From Oegoconia quadripuncta (Eukaryota > Arthropoda > Insecta > Lepidoptera > Autostichidae): a stretch of 64,000 nucleotides of DNA. Positions 1-10,262 of the stretch are shown piece after piece. The notes below the pieces were generated by a model that saw only the letters and a program-made list of their open reading frames with translations, did no database searches and had not been told where the DNA came from. The position numbers and the translations under genes are program-made. Within the stretch, counting starts at the first letter, position 1, and each line of letters begins with the position of its first letter. The stretch lies in assembly GCA_949316235.1 (NCBI GenBank), contig OX438758.1, positions 4,869,731 to 4,933,730 on the forward strand, given 5' to 3'.

Positions 1-200
1 CTGTGATTTGTTCACTGTCAAACTGTGTTGTAGATATCATGTCTTGGTAAAAGTTTTCAAACTTATCATGATCATAGCTGCTGTTATCACTTAACAACTC
101 ATCATCACAGATTAATGGTAACTGTATATAGTTTTCTCCTCTTTGTTGTCCCTCTGAAATCATTTCTTCATTAAAAATGACATCTCTAGACACTGTAATC
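1..200 (-). pseudogene. Ty1/copia pol fragment (integrase-RT linker)
   Basis: The minus strand is open across these bases, with no start or stop, and runs off the left edge. It reads K-I-T-V-S-R-D-V-I-F-N-E followed by an acidic stretch (I-C-D-D-E-L-L-S-D-N). The motif S-R-D-V-x-F-x-E sits between integrase and reverse transcriptase in Ty1/copia polyproteins, which is the basis of the call. The frame is lost near 200-205, where a GC-rich block of different origin begins, so the copy is truncated. Only about 65 residues are visible and neither integrase nor RT catalytic motifs fall inside the window; the family call rests on that one motif. Confidence 0.55.
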
Positions 201-1438
201 TTTCTTCCCTTCTCCCTTCGGGAAGCGTGAGAAGAATACCCCCACGAACCGCAGTCTCTCGCGCGCAGCCGTTGCTTCCGCCTTGGAACGACCCTGCACC
301 ACTGAGAGCCATCCCCCCCACGCTCCCATTTGGACGTCTCATTGCGCCCGCGGTGCTTCGTCATCGAACGCCATTCGGACCGTCTGACGTCTAATCGGGT
401 CGTGTTCCTATTCACGCACCTAGTGTTATTTATTTACTTTGTTGGAAGTTTAAACAAAAATTACTTTGTTCAAACCGTCTGTTACGATTTTCTTCTCCCT
501 TACATATTTAATTTTGTTATTTTTTCTTAAGTTTCTATTTATTTGCTTAATCTAAATGATTGCAAACAAAGGTAACTTAAGATAATTTATAATGTTATTT
601 TGTTATCTTCATAATATGAACCTCAATATTTGTTTCCTTCCAGTTACTTATTACTTAAGGATAATTTTGTTCATTTTTTTTTATTTGTAAGATGGGATAA
701 ATTTAATTTTGTTATGTTCTTATCATAAACCTACATATTTGTTTTCCAGTTAGGTGCTTATTACAGATATTTTTGTTTTAATTTTCACAAAAAGAGAGAT
801 TTTAGTTATGTTCTTATATGTAGTACCTAGGTAGGTATAGCCTATTTGTTTTCCAGTGAGAGGTAAATTCTATTAAATGTTTCTTTTTATTAAGTAAAAG
901 TAACAAACTCCGTTTCTGTGATTTTTAAAATAAATGATGATTTAATGAACACTTGCATTTTTAATAAACATGTCGAACAGAATATCTAAATTAGTTTTAC
1001 CAATAATTAACACAGGTACCTATATCACATAATAGAGTGCTAAAATCATATCCTTCTTCTCCTGTCGTAGTCAGATAATATTATTCTCGTTGTTGATAAC
1101 CCTTGCATTTTTTTCTATTCACCTCATACATGTTTCTATTGACCCCTATTGAGGGGTTAATAGAATTCTCAATGTTTTTAAAGATTTTTGGAAAAGTTAA
1201 AACATTAGAAAAAATATTAGTTCATATGTTCGGATATCTGCCTAATAAAAAAAAACATCTGTTTTAAAAGCAATTCTACTCACGTCAGTCACGTCGCGCT
1301 AGCTGAAACAGGAGTTATGTGTTCAAGTAGGTACAAATTTATATTTTTAGTTAGACAAGTAATAGAGTAAGCTATATTATATAATAAATAAATATGTATT
1401 AAGCTATTACTACTGATGAAAGTTAGTTATTATGAGTA
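201..1438. other. No gene recognised; GC-rich block then AT-rich spacer
   Basis: Bases 205-400 are markedly GC-rich, while 400-1438 is ordinary AT-rich sequence with no coding signal that I can see. Bases 217-236 match 19 of 20 bases of the 3' tail of the Jockey LINE at 58.05 kb (CTTCGGGAAGCGTGAGAAGA here, CTTCGGGGAGCGTGAGAAGA there), including the small C/G stem around TTC. This may be a scrap of a related LINE end. Short open frames here have no recognisable domains. Confidence 0.4.
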
Positions 1439-2702
1439 ATGTCTCAAGAATTAATAATTTTGCATAGTAAGTTAAAAGAAATTCGAGAATACCTAATTAA
1501 AATTGGGCCTGAACGTAGAAAGAAACAGATAGGTGAAAATAAGTTGAAAGAGGCTAATACAGTATACTTGTCTCTAGATTATCCCATAATTTTCCCTTGG
1601 GCAACGAAAATTTCAGATCCTAAAGTTTTAATTGGAGATAACAACTAAGTGTGAAGAACATAACATTAGATTTGTTTTCTTGCCACCTCTCAACCGCTTG
1701 ATGTGGCCTTTTTCGGTCCCTTGAAAAGAGAATGGAGGAGAATTTTAATGGACTATAAAGTTCGACACCCAAGTTCAAACACACTAAATAAACAAATATT
1801 TCCCGAATTATTAAAAATATTACTAGACTCAACGAAAATAGCACAAAGTAATAATATAATTAGCGGATTCTGTGCTGCTGGGATACACCCCATTAATCCA
1901 GATGCTGTTTTAAAGAAATTGCCGGACTATTGTGGACCACAAACAAACGTTACATGTGATGAGGCTTTAGTAAATTATTTAAAAAATTTGAGAACTCCGG
2001 CTAACCGACAAATAAGAAATACAAATAGAAAAATGTTCATAAGGCCTGGAAAATCTGTAAGCGCTAACGATATCGTAAATGAAAAAACAAAAAAACGAAA
2101 AGCACCATGTACAGTCACCTATGCAAAAAGACCCAATTGTAAGAAAAATATAGTCGTTAAAGAAACCCAATTACAAGAAACATCAACAGCTATTGCAGGG
2201 AGTGCTTTTGATAATGTTTTATCAAGTGCTAGACAAGATTCGTCATCCGATACAGACAATAACGAAAGTAATAATATGACCTATGTAATAGTTAATGCTG
2301 AAGTACATAAAACTCACGTGAATATAGAATCATCTGATCAGAATCTTACCAAAAGTATTTGCAATATTCAACCAGGCGTTATGGTAAAGTTTGATAAAAA
2401 TTTACGAATATCACATAATCGGCGACATCTGGTGCAGCTGCATTAAATGAAGCTATAACGAAAACTCAATTTCTCTGCAATTTGTCTATATAATGCCCAA
2501 ATAGAACCACCTCATTTGATATTACTGATTCACACAGCCATATTAAGCGTGAAAGTGCATTTCTAAATAGGGACAATCGAGAATCGAGTTCGGAAAGCTC
2601 AGGAATGTATACTGTCCATGATTCATCTTGTGATGAACATTTTATTCAATCTCTAAGTGACACAGAAACTTACCTAGACGAAATGAATGAAGAATTAAAG
2701 TA
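1439..2702 (+). pseudogene. pogo/Tigger-type transposase relic
   Basis: Remnant of a DDE_1 (pogo/Tigger/jerky-like) DNA transposase. The first frame (1439-1648) ends F-P-W-A-T-K-I-S-D-P-K-V-L-I-G-D-N, where the DN motif carries the second catalytic Asp of the family. A short deletion and frameshift follow; C-E-E-H-N-I-R-F-V-F-L-P-P is readable around 1650-1685. After a second shift the frame 1703-2446 continues with L-D-V-A-F-F-G-P-L-K-R-E-W and the C-terminal G-F-C-A-A-G-I-H-P-I-N-P-D block. A Ser/Asp-rich tail (S-S-E-S-S-G-M-Y, ending near 2702) continues past the stop at 2446. Several indels mean it cannot encode an active enzyme. The N-terminal helix-turn-helix half is not visible upstream. 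Confidence 0.75.
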
Positions 2703-3538
2703 AGACATTGAGAAAGAAAATAATAGCGATGATAAAATAGGCATTGAATTTGTCAATGCCTATTTTATGTTCTTGTAAAAGAATCTTGGCCACTATGGAC
2801 CTGAAGTGATCTAGAGGGTGTCTTAAAATGGAAAATATATGAAAAAATGTATGAATTTATGTTACTTCATTATACATAATGATTATATCAAGACATGGCC
2901 ATGTTTTAAAGATATTTATTTTATTTAGTAAATTATTTATTGTGGTTCGTAATTAGGAGCAAATACTCTGAACGCACCTGCTTGCCACTTTACGTTTCAT
3001 TTCACTATTTAAAAAGTATATTCCTTTCTACTAGCAAGTTGTAAATACTTTAATAAACAGAAAAATAGGTAAATAAGTAGCATCAATTCACCTGGTAAAA
3101 ATAATCAGTCGTGATCTTCTCATTTAACGATTTTGTAAGATAAATGTATTTAATTTATTTGTGCAAAATGGAACGCCGTGTAGCAACTACAATTATCTAT
3201 GGTCACGTCACAGGAACTAAACGCGATGTGGGGGGGGACGCGGGCTTTTCTCGCTCAACGGGGGCGCCGCGCGGCGGTAAAAATGGAGCGTTATTGATCT
3301 TTGCAGTCGATCTTAGTGTTTACTCTGATGCGTACTGTGCGATTTTTAGCTGTCCTTTGTTTTTGCGACCTTTGCTTGTTTTATGGACTCCGTTATCTGC
3401 TTCAACGACGACCCTGTGCGTGTTATTACCGGACACTTTGCTTGCCATTGATTTGGAATTCTGTATTGTTCACGGAGTCTCAGTTCTTTGTGAGCCAGAC
3501 CGAAGTATCTAATTGTGTGTTGTGTGAAAGCAGCAACT
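2703..3538. other. No gene recognised upstream of IS4EU-like exon
   Basis: I see no supported coding region here. Bases 2703-3170 are AT-rich. A GC-rich stretch at 3220-3300 (with GGGGGGG and GGCGCCGCGCGGCGG) lies just upstream of the candidate first exon of the IS4EU-like gene and could be its promoter or leader, but no TATA box or initiator stands out convincingly. Confidence 0.3.
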
Positions 3539-3676
3539 ATGCCGAATTCGCGAAATATGTCACGGATTAACTGTGTGAATTGTAATATATGCGTTAACAC
3601 ACTTCGGCATCACCTTGTTTTCGAACTTGATACCAGAGTCATCTCTGTAATCTGCGAGTGGATATCTCCAATGATA
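3539..3676 (+). CDS. Candidate exon 1 of IS4EU-like transposase (ZAD-like zinc motif)
   Basis: A short open exon starting at ATG 3539 (or 3557) reads I-N-C-V-N-C-N-I-C-V-N, then I-C-E-W-I-S-P-M-I, and ends at a good donor (ATA|GTAAGT at 3677). C-x2-C followed by a W-I-x-P motif resembles the N-terminal zinc-binding segment that precedes some insect ISL2EU/IS4EU-type transposases. The downstream acceptor at 6230 is followed in one frame by T-D-E-Q-L-I, a plausible continuation, but that frame is not the frame of the long transposase ORF and a strict GT-AG join does not keep either open. I infer small indels in this copy. The link to the gene at 6.2 kb is therefore tentative. Confidence 0.35.
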
Positions 3677-3899
3677 GTAAGTTTTTTACAATTTATAAAT
3701 AGTACCTACCTATCTACTATATTGTTCGTAATGTTGTTTATAGGTTATGAAAAAAAAATGTGCCATTGATTGAGCCTATATTGCATACATTACATAAACA
3801 GTAGGTACTAGGTACCTACTATAAACATAAAACATGCCAGTACCTTCAAATAGGAAACTACAGCACACAGCTGTTGATATATTGTGTAAATGATATATG

Positions 3900-3937
3900 C
3901 ATTGATTTACTACTACCCGGGTAGTAGTAAATCAATG
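3900..3937. repeat. Perfect 38-bp palindrome
   Basis: The left arm is CATTGATTTACTACTACCC (3900-3918) and the right arm 3919-3937 is its exact reverse complement with no spacer; the centre is CCCGGG. The motif GATATATGC occurs as a direct repeat flanking the palindrome. It could be a collapsed MITE or two abutting inverted-repeat ends; no coding role is visible. Confidence 0.9.
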
Positions 3938-4139
3938 GATATATGCCTTAAAAGGTTCCAGCTTAGACTAGATGCAGATGCTAAAGGAACCGATTTTCAG
4001 TGGAGCATCGTAGAGTAGTACTAATGTTTACAAAATATATGGCCATACTGCGATAGCAGAGCAGAATACAATTGTCACTGCCTTACTGTGCCTTTCAACA
4101 TATTCAGGATATCAAAGGAGGTATCCTCAGTTCAACAAT

Positions 4140-4235
4140 TGGCGATTACCAGTCTGCCCAGGCATGTGATTGTGATATAAATCCTCCTATTACTGGGAGA
4201 GGCCTTTAGTCCAGCAGTGGACGTTACAGGGTGTT
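4140..4235 (+). repeat. LINE-derived 3' tail scrap
   Basis: The segment TGGGAGAGGCCTTTAGTCCA followed by GCAGTGGACGTTACAGG (about 4193-4230) resembles the 3' region of LINE elements (GGAGGCCT-x-GCCCAGCAGTGGGA consensus) that I know from lepidopteran genomes. Only the terminal part is present and no RT motif lies upstream. Confidence 0.45.
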
Positions 4236-6230
4236 GGTATTATTAGAAAGGATCTCCATTAAAATTCCCCGCATCTGCTCACGTTCAAAAGATACTTTCA
4301 TATTTCTTTCTGTCATACAAACTATGCCAAAAACACATTTTTCAGGCGAGCTTGCAATTATTGTAATAAACATCTCAATTCGGTTGATATTTTTTCCAAA
4401 AGTCTTTACACATACAAGCGAAGTGTGGGCGAACTGTGTTGTAAGTATATAAAAGAACTACGAGTTGTAGATAGATATAAAGTTCTTTTTAAATTATTAT
4501 TACAAAATATTTAACATGTACTCAAGTCTTAGCTTATTTTTGTAGCACAACAGTCTCAGAATGATGTTCATTAGAATAACTTTGTTTATAGACAAAAAAG
4601 GGAATAAATTGGTCTGCTTGTATTATGTAACACAAATAGTAGTATAATGGTATATGACTAACTTTTTCCTGAATAAATAAATAAAAAATATAATAGTCAT
4701 TATAATATCACATTTTTTGTGCAATAAAACATAATTTGTTTGTTAATAAGATAAGATAATAAGTTGATCACAAGAGTATAGAATGTAATGACTGGTATCA
4801 CAGATATTGGTAGAATGGTAGTTGGTGCCACTTATTTTGTATGTATGGTTCATAAAAAATATTGAGATTTTACTGAAGTACTAAGTATCTACTAACTATG
4901 AAAGTGTAGATTTAAAATACTGCCCTAAATGCTACAAGTGCCACACAAAATGTGTTCATTTAAAAAAAAAATATTACAGCAGCGATTGTACTGTAATGTC
5001 ATGTACTGTAATGTGGTATTTTCTTACACATTACTGTGATAATAAATAATTCTTTTTATTCCATAAATACATACCTAAATATACACATACATACTATGAC
5101 TTGACAGAAGCAGCTGACAGTCTTGACCTTTTAATTTCGACTTGGGATCTTGCTATAATTTTGGCTCGATTTATTCCAAATTTCACTTTTCAAAAAAAGA
5201 TCACTTCCTTCAACGACTTTGCTTGGATGTGGTTGGACCTCCGTTTTAATTAGATTATACTAAGATTTTAGACCTAATCAGGCTATATTTAAGTACAAAA
5301 TTGCCTTTGAGCAAGGAGATCGGTGGCTGTATGAACGGTGTGCTTTAGTCTCGCGTTTTCCTTTCAAAAAAAAAAAAAAAAAAAAAAAATTAACTTTTAC
5401 TTTTTCGTCTGGACTTCACGATGTGAGCCGTTTTTTTTGATAATTTCGGATTTTATTAAGTTTTAAGGCTTTTGTGCCCATAAACCCAATTAGAAAATGG
5501 GATAACGCACAAGCAACAATCTATGTATTAAATTATTTCAAAAAAAAAAGCTGCGTTTGCAGGTGAGCATTTTTAAAGGTTATTTCTACCGCGTGCCTCA
5601 CACATTTTGTTTCCACATTACTGAACCTTTTTCGTTTGTTTCAGCTTTTCTGTTTTCCTTTTATACTTTTCTTTTAACTTACCCTTTTGGTCTTACACCA
5701 ATTGTCTCCTTTTTCAACGGATTTTCGACTTTATACGCCATCACCTAAACATGTGGCAAGGAAATGCGTAAAATAGTATATTGATGAGAGGTGGACGCTT
5801 TTGGTATAGCTGCATTCCCCGCTCAGAGACAATTTTGTGGTAATATGAAGAAAACAGGTAATACCTAACCATATTGTTTAGAATTTAAGGAAATTTATAT
5901 GGAATAAAACTCCTTTTGTTCTACAAAGTTTATTGTATCTGATTTATGAATTACCCCTATAATTCCGTATTGGCATGGTGAAAAAGGTATTCAATGTAGC
6001 GTGAAAACCCCCTGACTTGAGATTAATGGTTCGATGTAACCCGCTGAACCTCCGGAGACTCCTTCCTAGTAGACGGCCAGGCGTCCGAAGTTTTACTTGT
6101 TTATTTTGGCCCTCTACAGCACAACCCCATCTGTGCAAGGATAGATGAACTCGCTTAACTTAAATTCATAAATTCCTAACTTAAATTGATATTTTTATTT
6201 TTTTATTTTTTTTGCTACAACTTCTCAACA

Positions 6231-7987
6231 GTTACAGACGAGCAGCTAATACTGCTTCTCACTGTATTTTCCATGGTTGTCAGCACAGAGATTTGCACAG
6301 AATTTCAGATGCAATGAGAGCAACGATTCTGTCGGATTACAAATATTATATCCCTATAAATGCTCGTGTTTGTAGGGAACATCTGCAAGGTGGCAATTGG
6401 GAAACATTGTTCGATTCCAATAATAGTTTAAGATTATTTACTGCTGAACAAGTGGAACATGCATTATCATTTGTAAATGCATTTAATACATTCCTGGATT
6501 TCTCGAGCATACACAGCATTGAGCAAATTGATGAACATTTATTTCTGTATTGGCTGGGTAGGTCTAAACAAGATTTCTTAACATTAATTGATGAAGTGCC
6601 TCGTGTCATGGAAATGCATAGAGGTCTTTTGGGACTGGGTGCATTTTTAATGAAGATCAGGACTGGTGATTCTGATGACAGGTTATCACAGTTATTGCAA
6701 GTGCCAAGGCGCACTCTAGAGAGGCTCATGGGTAAAGCCAGGGAAATATTAGTACAGGATTTTGTGCCGAGGAATCTAGGAATCAACCATATAACCCGAG
6801 AACAATTAATGCAGCGGAATCTAATGTTACCCAATGCACTTTTTAATGAAGATCATCAAAATGTAATCATTATATGCGATGGGACGTATATCTACACAAA
6901 TAAAAGCGCTAATTATATGTTTCAAAAAGACACATATTCTTTGCATAAAAATAGAAATCTATTGAAACCATTCATGCTGGTGACTAGTGATGGTTACATT
7001 TTAGACTGTCTTGGCCCATACAAAGCTACAACGTCGGATGCAGATATTATGATAGGACTTTTTAGAAACGAAAACTCACCTCTCAGACAATATTTTCAAG
7101 AAAATGACATTTTTATTTTGGACCGAGGATTTCGAGATTCCATTAATTTATTAGAGGCTTGCAGCTATAAAACATATATGCCTGAATCTCTTTTAGAGGG
7201 TGAACATCAACTGACCACCCAACAAGCAAATAGAAGTCGTCGCGTAACAATCTGTCGTTGGGTGGTGGAAGTGGTGAACGGATATTTTAAAAGAGACTTT
7301 AAAATCTTAAGACAAAATTATTGCAACATTACATTGCCATTTATGATGCAAACGTTTTCTATAGCTGCCAGCCTCTTAAATAGATTCGGTGTTCGTCTGC
7401 AAAATAGACCCAATGACCCACAAATAATAGAAATCACAAGAGAAAGACTTAATTATCCGAATATGTTAGCAGATTTTATAAATGATTACAATATGAACAG
7501 ACGAACATCGAGTTTTGTCAGTATTACAGCTGATCGTAATAATTTATTGGCATTTCCAAGGTTCGAATTTAATGATTTAATATTATTCGCCTTGGGGACG
7601 TACCAGATCCGACAAGCTCGATCTTACTATGGAGAGCATGTACGTTTCCATGGCGGATATAGAATCGAAGTATGCAGGGAACAGATTGATGTTTTGGAAA
7701 ATGGTCTGAGAGGAAGTGGTGACAACACATTAATAAGGGGAAAAATTAAATCCAGACACATTGGAAGAAAACAATACTATGTATACATATTAATAGAAAA
7801 CAATGTGTCTGGAAGGGAAGGGATTACAGAATACTGTTGTAATTGTATGGTTGGTCGTCGAACAATAGGGTGCTGTGCACATGTTATGACTATAGTGTGG
7901 TATCTTGGGTGGGCCAGGCATCAGGATACAATACTAGCACCAGCAGGATTTTTAGATGAAGTAGTAATAAGAGAAGAGGAAGAATAA
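6231..7987 (+). CDS. ISL2EU/IS4EU-type DDE transposase with SWIM zinc finger
   Basis: A 1.76-kb open frame entered from an intron acceptor at 6230 rather than at an ATG, so the true N-terminus lies upstream. Numbering the open frame from 6212, an N-terminal C2CH-like motif is seen (C18-I-F-H-G-C23, then R-V-C-R-E-H-L). The DDE_Tnp_4-like core follows: I-I-C-D223-G-T-Y, F-I-L-D304-R-G-F-R-D and R-W-V-V-E353-V-V-N-G-Y-F-K are the likely D-D-E triad. The C-terminus carries C543-x-C545 ... C555-A-H557, a SWIM-type zinc finger. The encoded enzyme would cut and paste its own element in the nucleus. The catalytic part looks undamaged; the N-terminal junction may be broken (see 3539-3676). Terminal inverted repeats were not identified. 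Related, more decayed copies lie at 12.9-14.4 and 28.0-28.4 kb. AT-rich codon use matches the surroundings. Confidence 0.8.
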
Positions 7988-8038
7988 AATTAATATAAAT
8001 TAAAACTGCTCATTTTTATTTCTTTTTGTTCATTTCAT

Positions 8039-8141
8039 GTACAGTCGACAGCATGTCAAGTGTAACACTTTAGTTTGAGTTTAAACCTTAGCCGGATAAT
8101 AAGAGTCACCTGTGTTACACTTGACGTGCTGTCGACTGTAC
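8039..8141. mobile_element. 103-bp MITE with 30-bp terminal inverted repeats
   Basis: Bases 8039-8068 (GTACAGTCGACAGCATGTCA then AGTGTAACAC) and 8112-8141 are reverse complements with one mismatch, separated by 43 bp of unrelated AT-rich sequence. Both ends are bounded by TA if the element proper begins CAGTCGACAGC, which fits a Tc1/mariner-superfamily non-autonomous element. It lies 52 bp after the stop of the IS4EU-like ORF. Confidence 0.8.
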
Positions 8142-8393
8142 CTATCCAAACTTAAGTAAACTGCTTTGAATAGGTGAATATTTTTCATACTAGATATTCT
8201 ATGTGATAAGAGGTGATACATTTCATCGCTATTTTGCTAACTAGTTAGTAATTATTTACTTTTATACACTTCACGTGCAGACATAGTAGTGTACTAAAGT
8301 AAATAATTACCTACTGCACACTTGGAACATCATAATAGGCAGGTAAGTAGGTACAATAAAAAAATAACAAATAATTTCTCATCTTGTATTAGG

Positions 8394-8660
8394 GGAGAGT
8401 CGGTTATATCGTACCACTTTTTACTTTAACTTAAATATTTCGACTGTGACAAGACTTACAAAAATTAATGGATATGCAAAATAAAGTTTCATATTTTACC
8501 TTGCTAAGACAGAGAAATCAGTTCCATACGTTTACTCTAACATCCTTAAAAATGCTTTTTTTTAAAGGACTGCCATCGGTACGATTTAGCCGACTAGTCG
8601 TTTTAATCGTACCACCAAGTTTTTAAATCGTACCATAGGTGTTTAAGTCGTACCACAGAA
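8394..8660. repeat. Subterminal TCGTACCA repeats of the pogo element
   Basis: The octamer core TCGTACCA occurs at 8409, 8607, 8628 and 8648, plus one inverted copy (GGTACGA, 8578-8584). These sit just beyond the 3' end of the pogo transposase gene (stop at 8870, minus strand) and look like subterminal transposase-binding repeats near that end of the element. The sequence GGGGAGAGTCGG at 8393-8404 is a candidate for the element terminus. No matching terminus was found on the other side, where the element is truncated. Confidence 0.45.
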
Positions 8661-8869
8661 TTAAAGACAGTAAAATGTTCAACCAAATTATTTATTTTTA
8701 ACTCTTGGGTAATACCGAAACAATGTTATCAACACAACTATAAGCTTTCTTATAAGAATAACATGATTGTACTATAGTATTGAGATCAATCAACGCAACT
8801 ATAATAATAATGAGAAAAAATACAGTATAAACTACATATATTAATAAAGTAACGAGTAATATATAGTTC

Positions 8870-10262
8870 TTATTGCAAACATTCATCGCAAATGTCTGGA
8901 TTCGAAGTACACGTCTCATGTAGCCACCGCCGACAGCGAACGCATTGAATCCAATCAACCTTTGGACCCTTTTTATCATAGTAAGAACGATCGCACTTTC
9001 CACATATATTTTCGAGATCATCATCGTTGTCATCATCGTCATCTAATTCTATAACAAGTGTCTCTTCTGAATCATCGCCACTAGTGATGGAAGGGGATCG
9101 TTTCCTCTTAAAATTTTTACATTTGCCCTTAGATATAGCTGTTATCTTATTTTCTTTTTTCACTGTTTGGTATTTCTTTGGTTTACAAACCTTTTCTTTC
9201 TTTACTTTAACTTGCTTCTGCTTTATCTTCTCTTCTAGTTGCTTTTTATATGGGCTTGATGTAATTTCAATAGCTTTTTGTATAGTGTTCTTCTTTTTCA
9301 ATGTATTTTTTGGCAGGGGTGATAAAACTTTTATTGTTTTTTTAATATCAGCGGGCGTAGTATTCAGTTGAATATATTTTTCTTTCGACGTCGATGGTTG
9401 TGCATATATTTCAGCAAGAGAAGAAACCAAATGCTCCTTTTCTTTATTGTCCTTTTCATTGTTGCCTTTTTCTTTATTGTCATTTTCTTTGTCGTCCTTT
9501 TCTTCTACCTTTTCTTTTTTCTTTAGGTCATCTTTTTTTTCTGATTCTGTAAAATTTTGTAACACTGATACGCTTTCGTTGCTCGAATTCATTGTTTCAG
9601 TGGTTAGCAAATTATCGGCGGCCTCAAACATGTGCTACGGAAAAATATGTCTGTTTATGGGCCAAATTCCACTAGCTCTGAATCCATTCACAATATTGCC
9701 AATCACTGCTGCTCTTTCGTAGGCTTCTCCAAATAATTGAGCAACTTGGTATTGTGTTACTTGTCGCCCAGGATTAGTTCTCAACCATTTTTCTGTGCTT
9801 TGGATATAATAAGTACTCAGTGGTTTGAAGAACGAAACGTCAAGAGGCTGAATTCGATTTGTCGTATGACCTGGTAGTTGTAGCAGTATTACTCCATTAT
9901 CTTTTGCTAAACACAGAGCTTCAAAATTTTTTGAGTGTGTCGTATGTCCATCCATAAGCAGCAGAACTTTGTTTTCAAGTGTGGGCCTCACTATTTTAAT
10001 AAAGTGCTTTAACCATTCAACGAAGAGCGCAGAGTTAATGTAACCGCTTTCAGAAACAGTAACAATACTGCCTAAAGGAGCACCATTAGCTAGTTCCGGG
10101 TTTTGTCTCATCCTTTTAAATATTATCATCGGGGGTATAAATTGGCCAGATACACTAGCGCAGCATACGGCAGTAGTATTGACACCTCGTTCTCCACTAG
10201 TAGCGGCGCCAATTTGCTTCTTCCCCTTTAATCCCACAATTTTTTGAGCTTTCTCACTTCGG
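8870..10262 (-). pseudogene. pogo/Tigger transposase with C-terminal PHD-like finger, one nonsense codon
   Basis: A DDE_1 transposase on the minus strand. The conserved core is K-G-K-K-Q-I-G, V-L-L-L-M-D-G-H-T-T-H-S (second Asp), L-P-G-H-T-T-N-R-I-Q-P-L-D-V-S-F-F-K-P-L and G-F-R-A-S-G-I-W-P-I-N-R. The frame stops at one TAG (9635-9637) directly after N-R-H-I-F-P and continues open, in the same frame, as a 250-residue tail: a Lys/Glu-rich linker, an Asp run, then C-G-K-C-D-R-S-Y-Y ... I-Q-C-V-R-C-R-R-W-L-H-E-T-C ... C-D-E-C-L-Q. That last part is a PHD-type C4HC3 zinc finger of the kind fused to some insect pogo transposases. Coding similarity starts abruptly near 10,262, so the N-terminal HTH domains are missing. 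The element is a 5'-truncated copy with one nonsense mutation. Confidence 0.8.

Larger units (their letters stand above)
3677..6230. other. Putative intron of IS4EU-like gene; no gene inside
   Basis: The stretch runs from donor GTAAGT at 3677 to the acceptor TTCTCAACAG ending at 6230. It holds a perfect 38-bp palindrome (3900-3937), a LINE-type tail (about 4140-4235) and a run of 24 A at 5366-5389 that may be the old poly(A) end of a retro-insert. No open frame carries a domain I recognise. At 2.5 kb it is long for a transposon intron, consistent with later insertions. Confidence 0.4.

Noticed and set aside
3144..3512. 122-codon plus-strand ORF before the IS4EU exon
   Set aside because: Composition is biased and overlaps other frames; there is no domain and it adjoins a GC-rich leader.
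5557..5748. Phe-rich 63-codon ORF
   Set aside because: A T-rich intronic stretch; hydrophobicity comes from TTT/TTC codons, not from a membrane protein signal.
9447..9722. Phe/Ser-rich plus-strand frames over 9.0-9.7 kb
   Set aside because: They are the complement of the Lys/Glu-rich linker of the pogo transposase tail.
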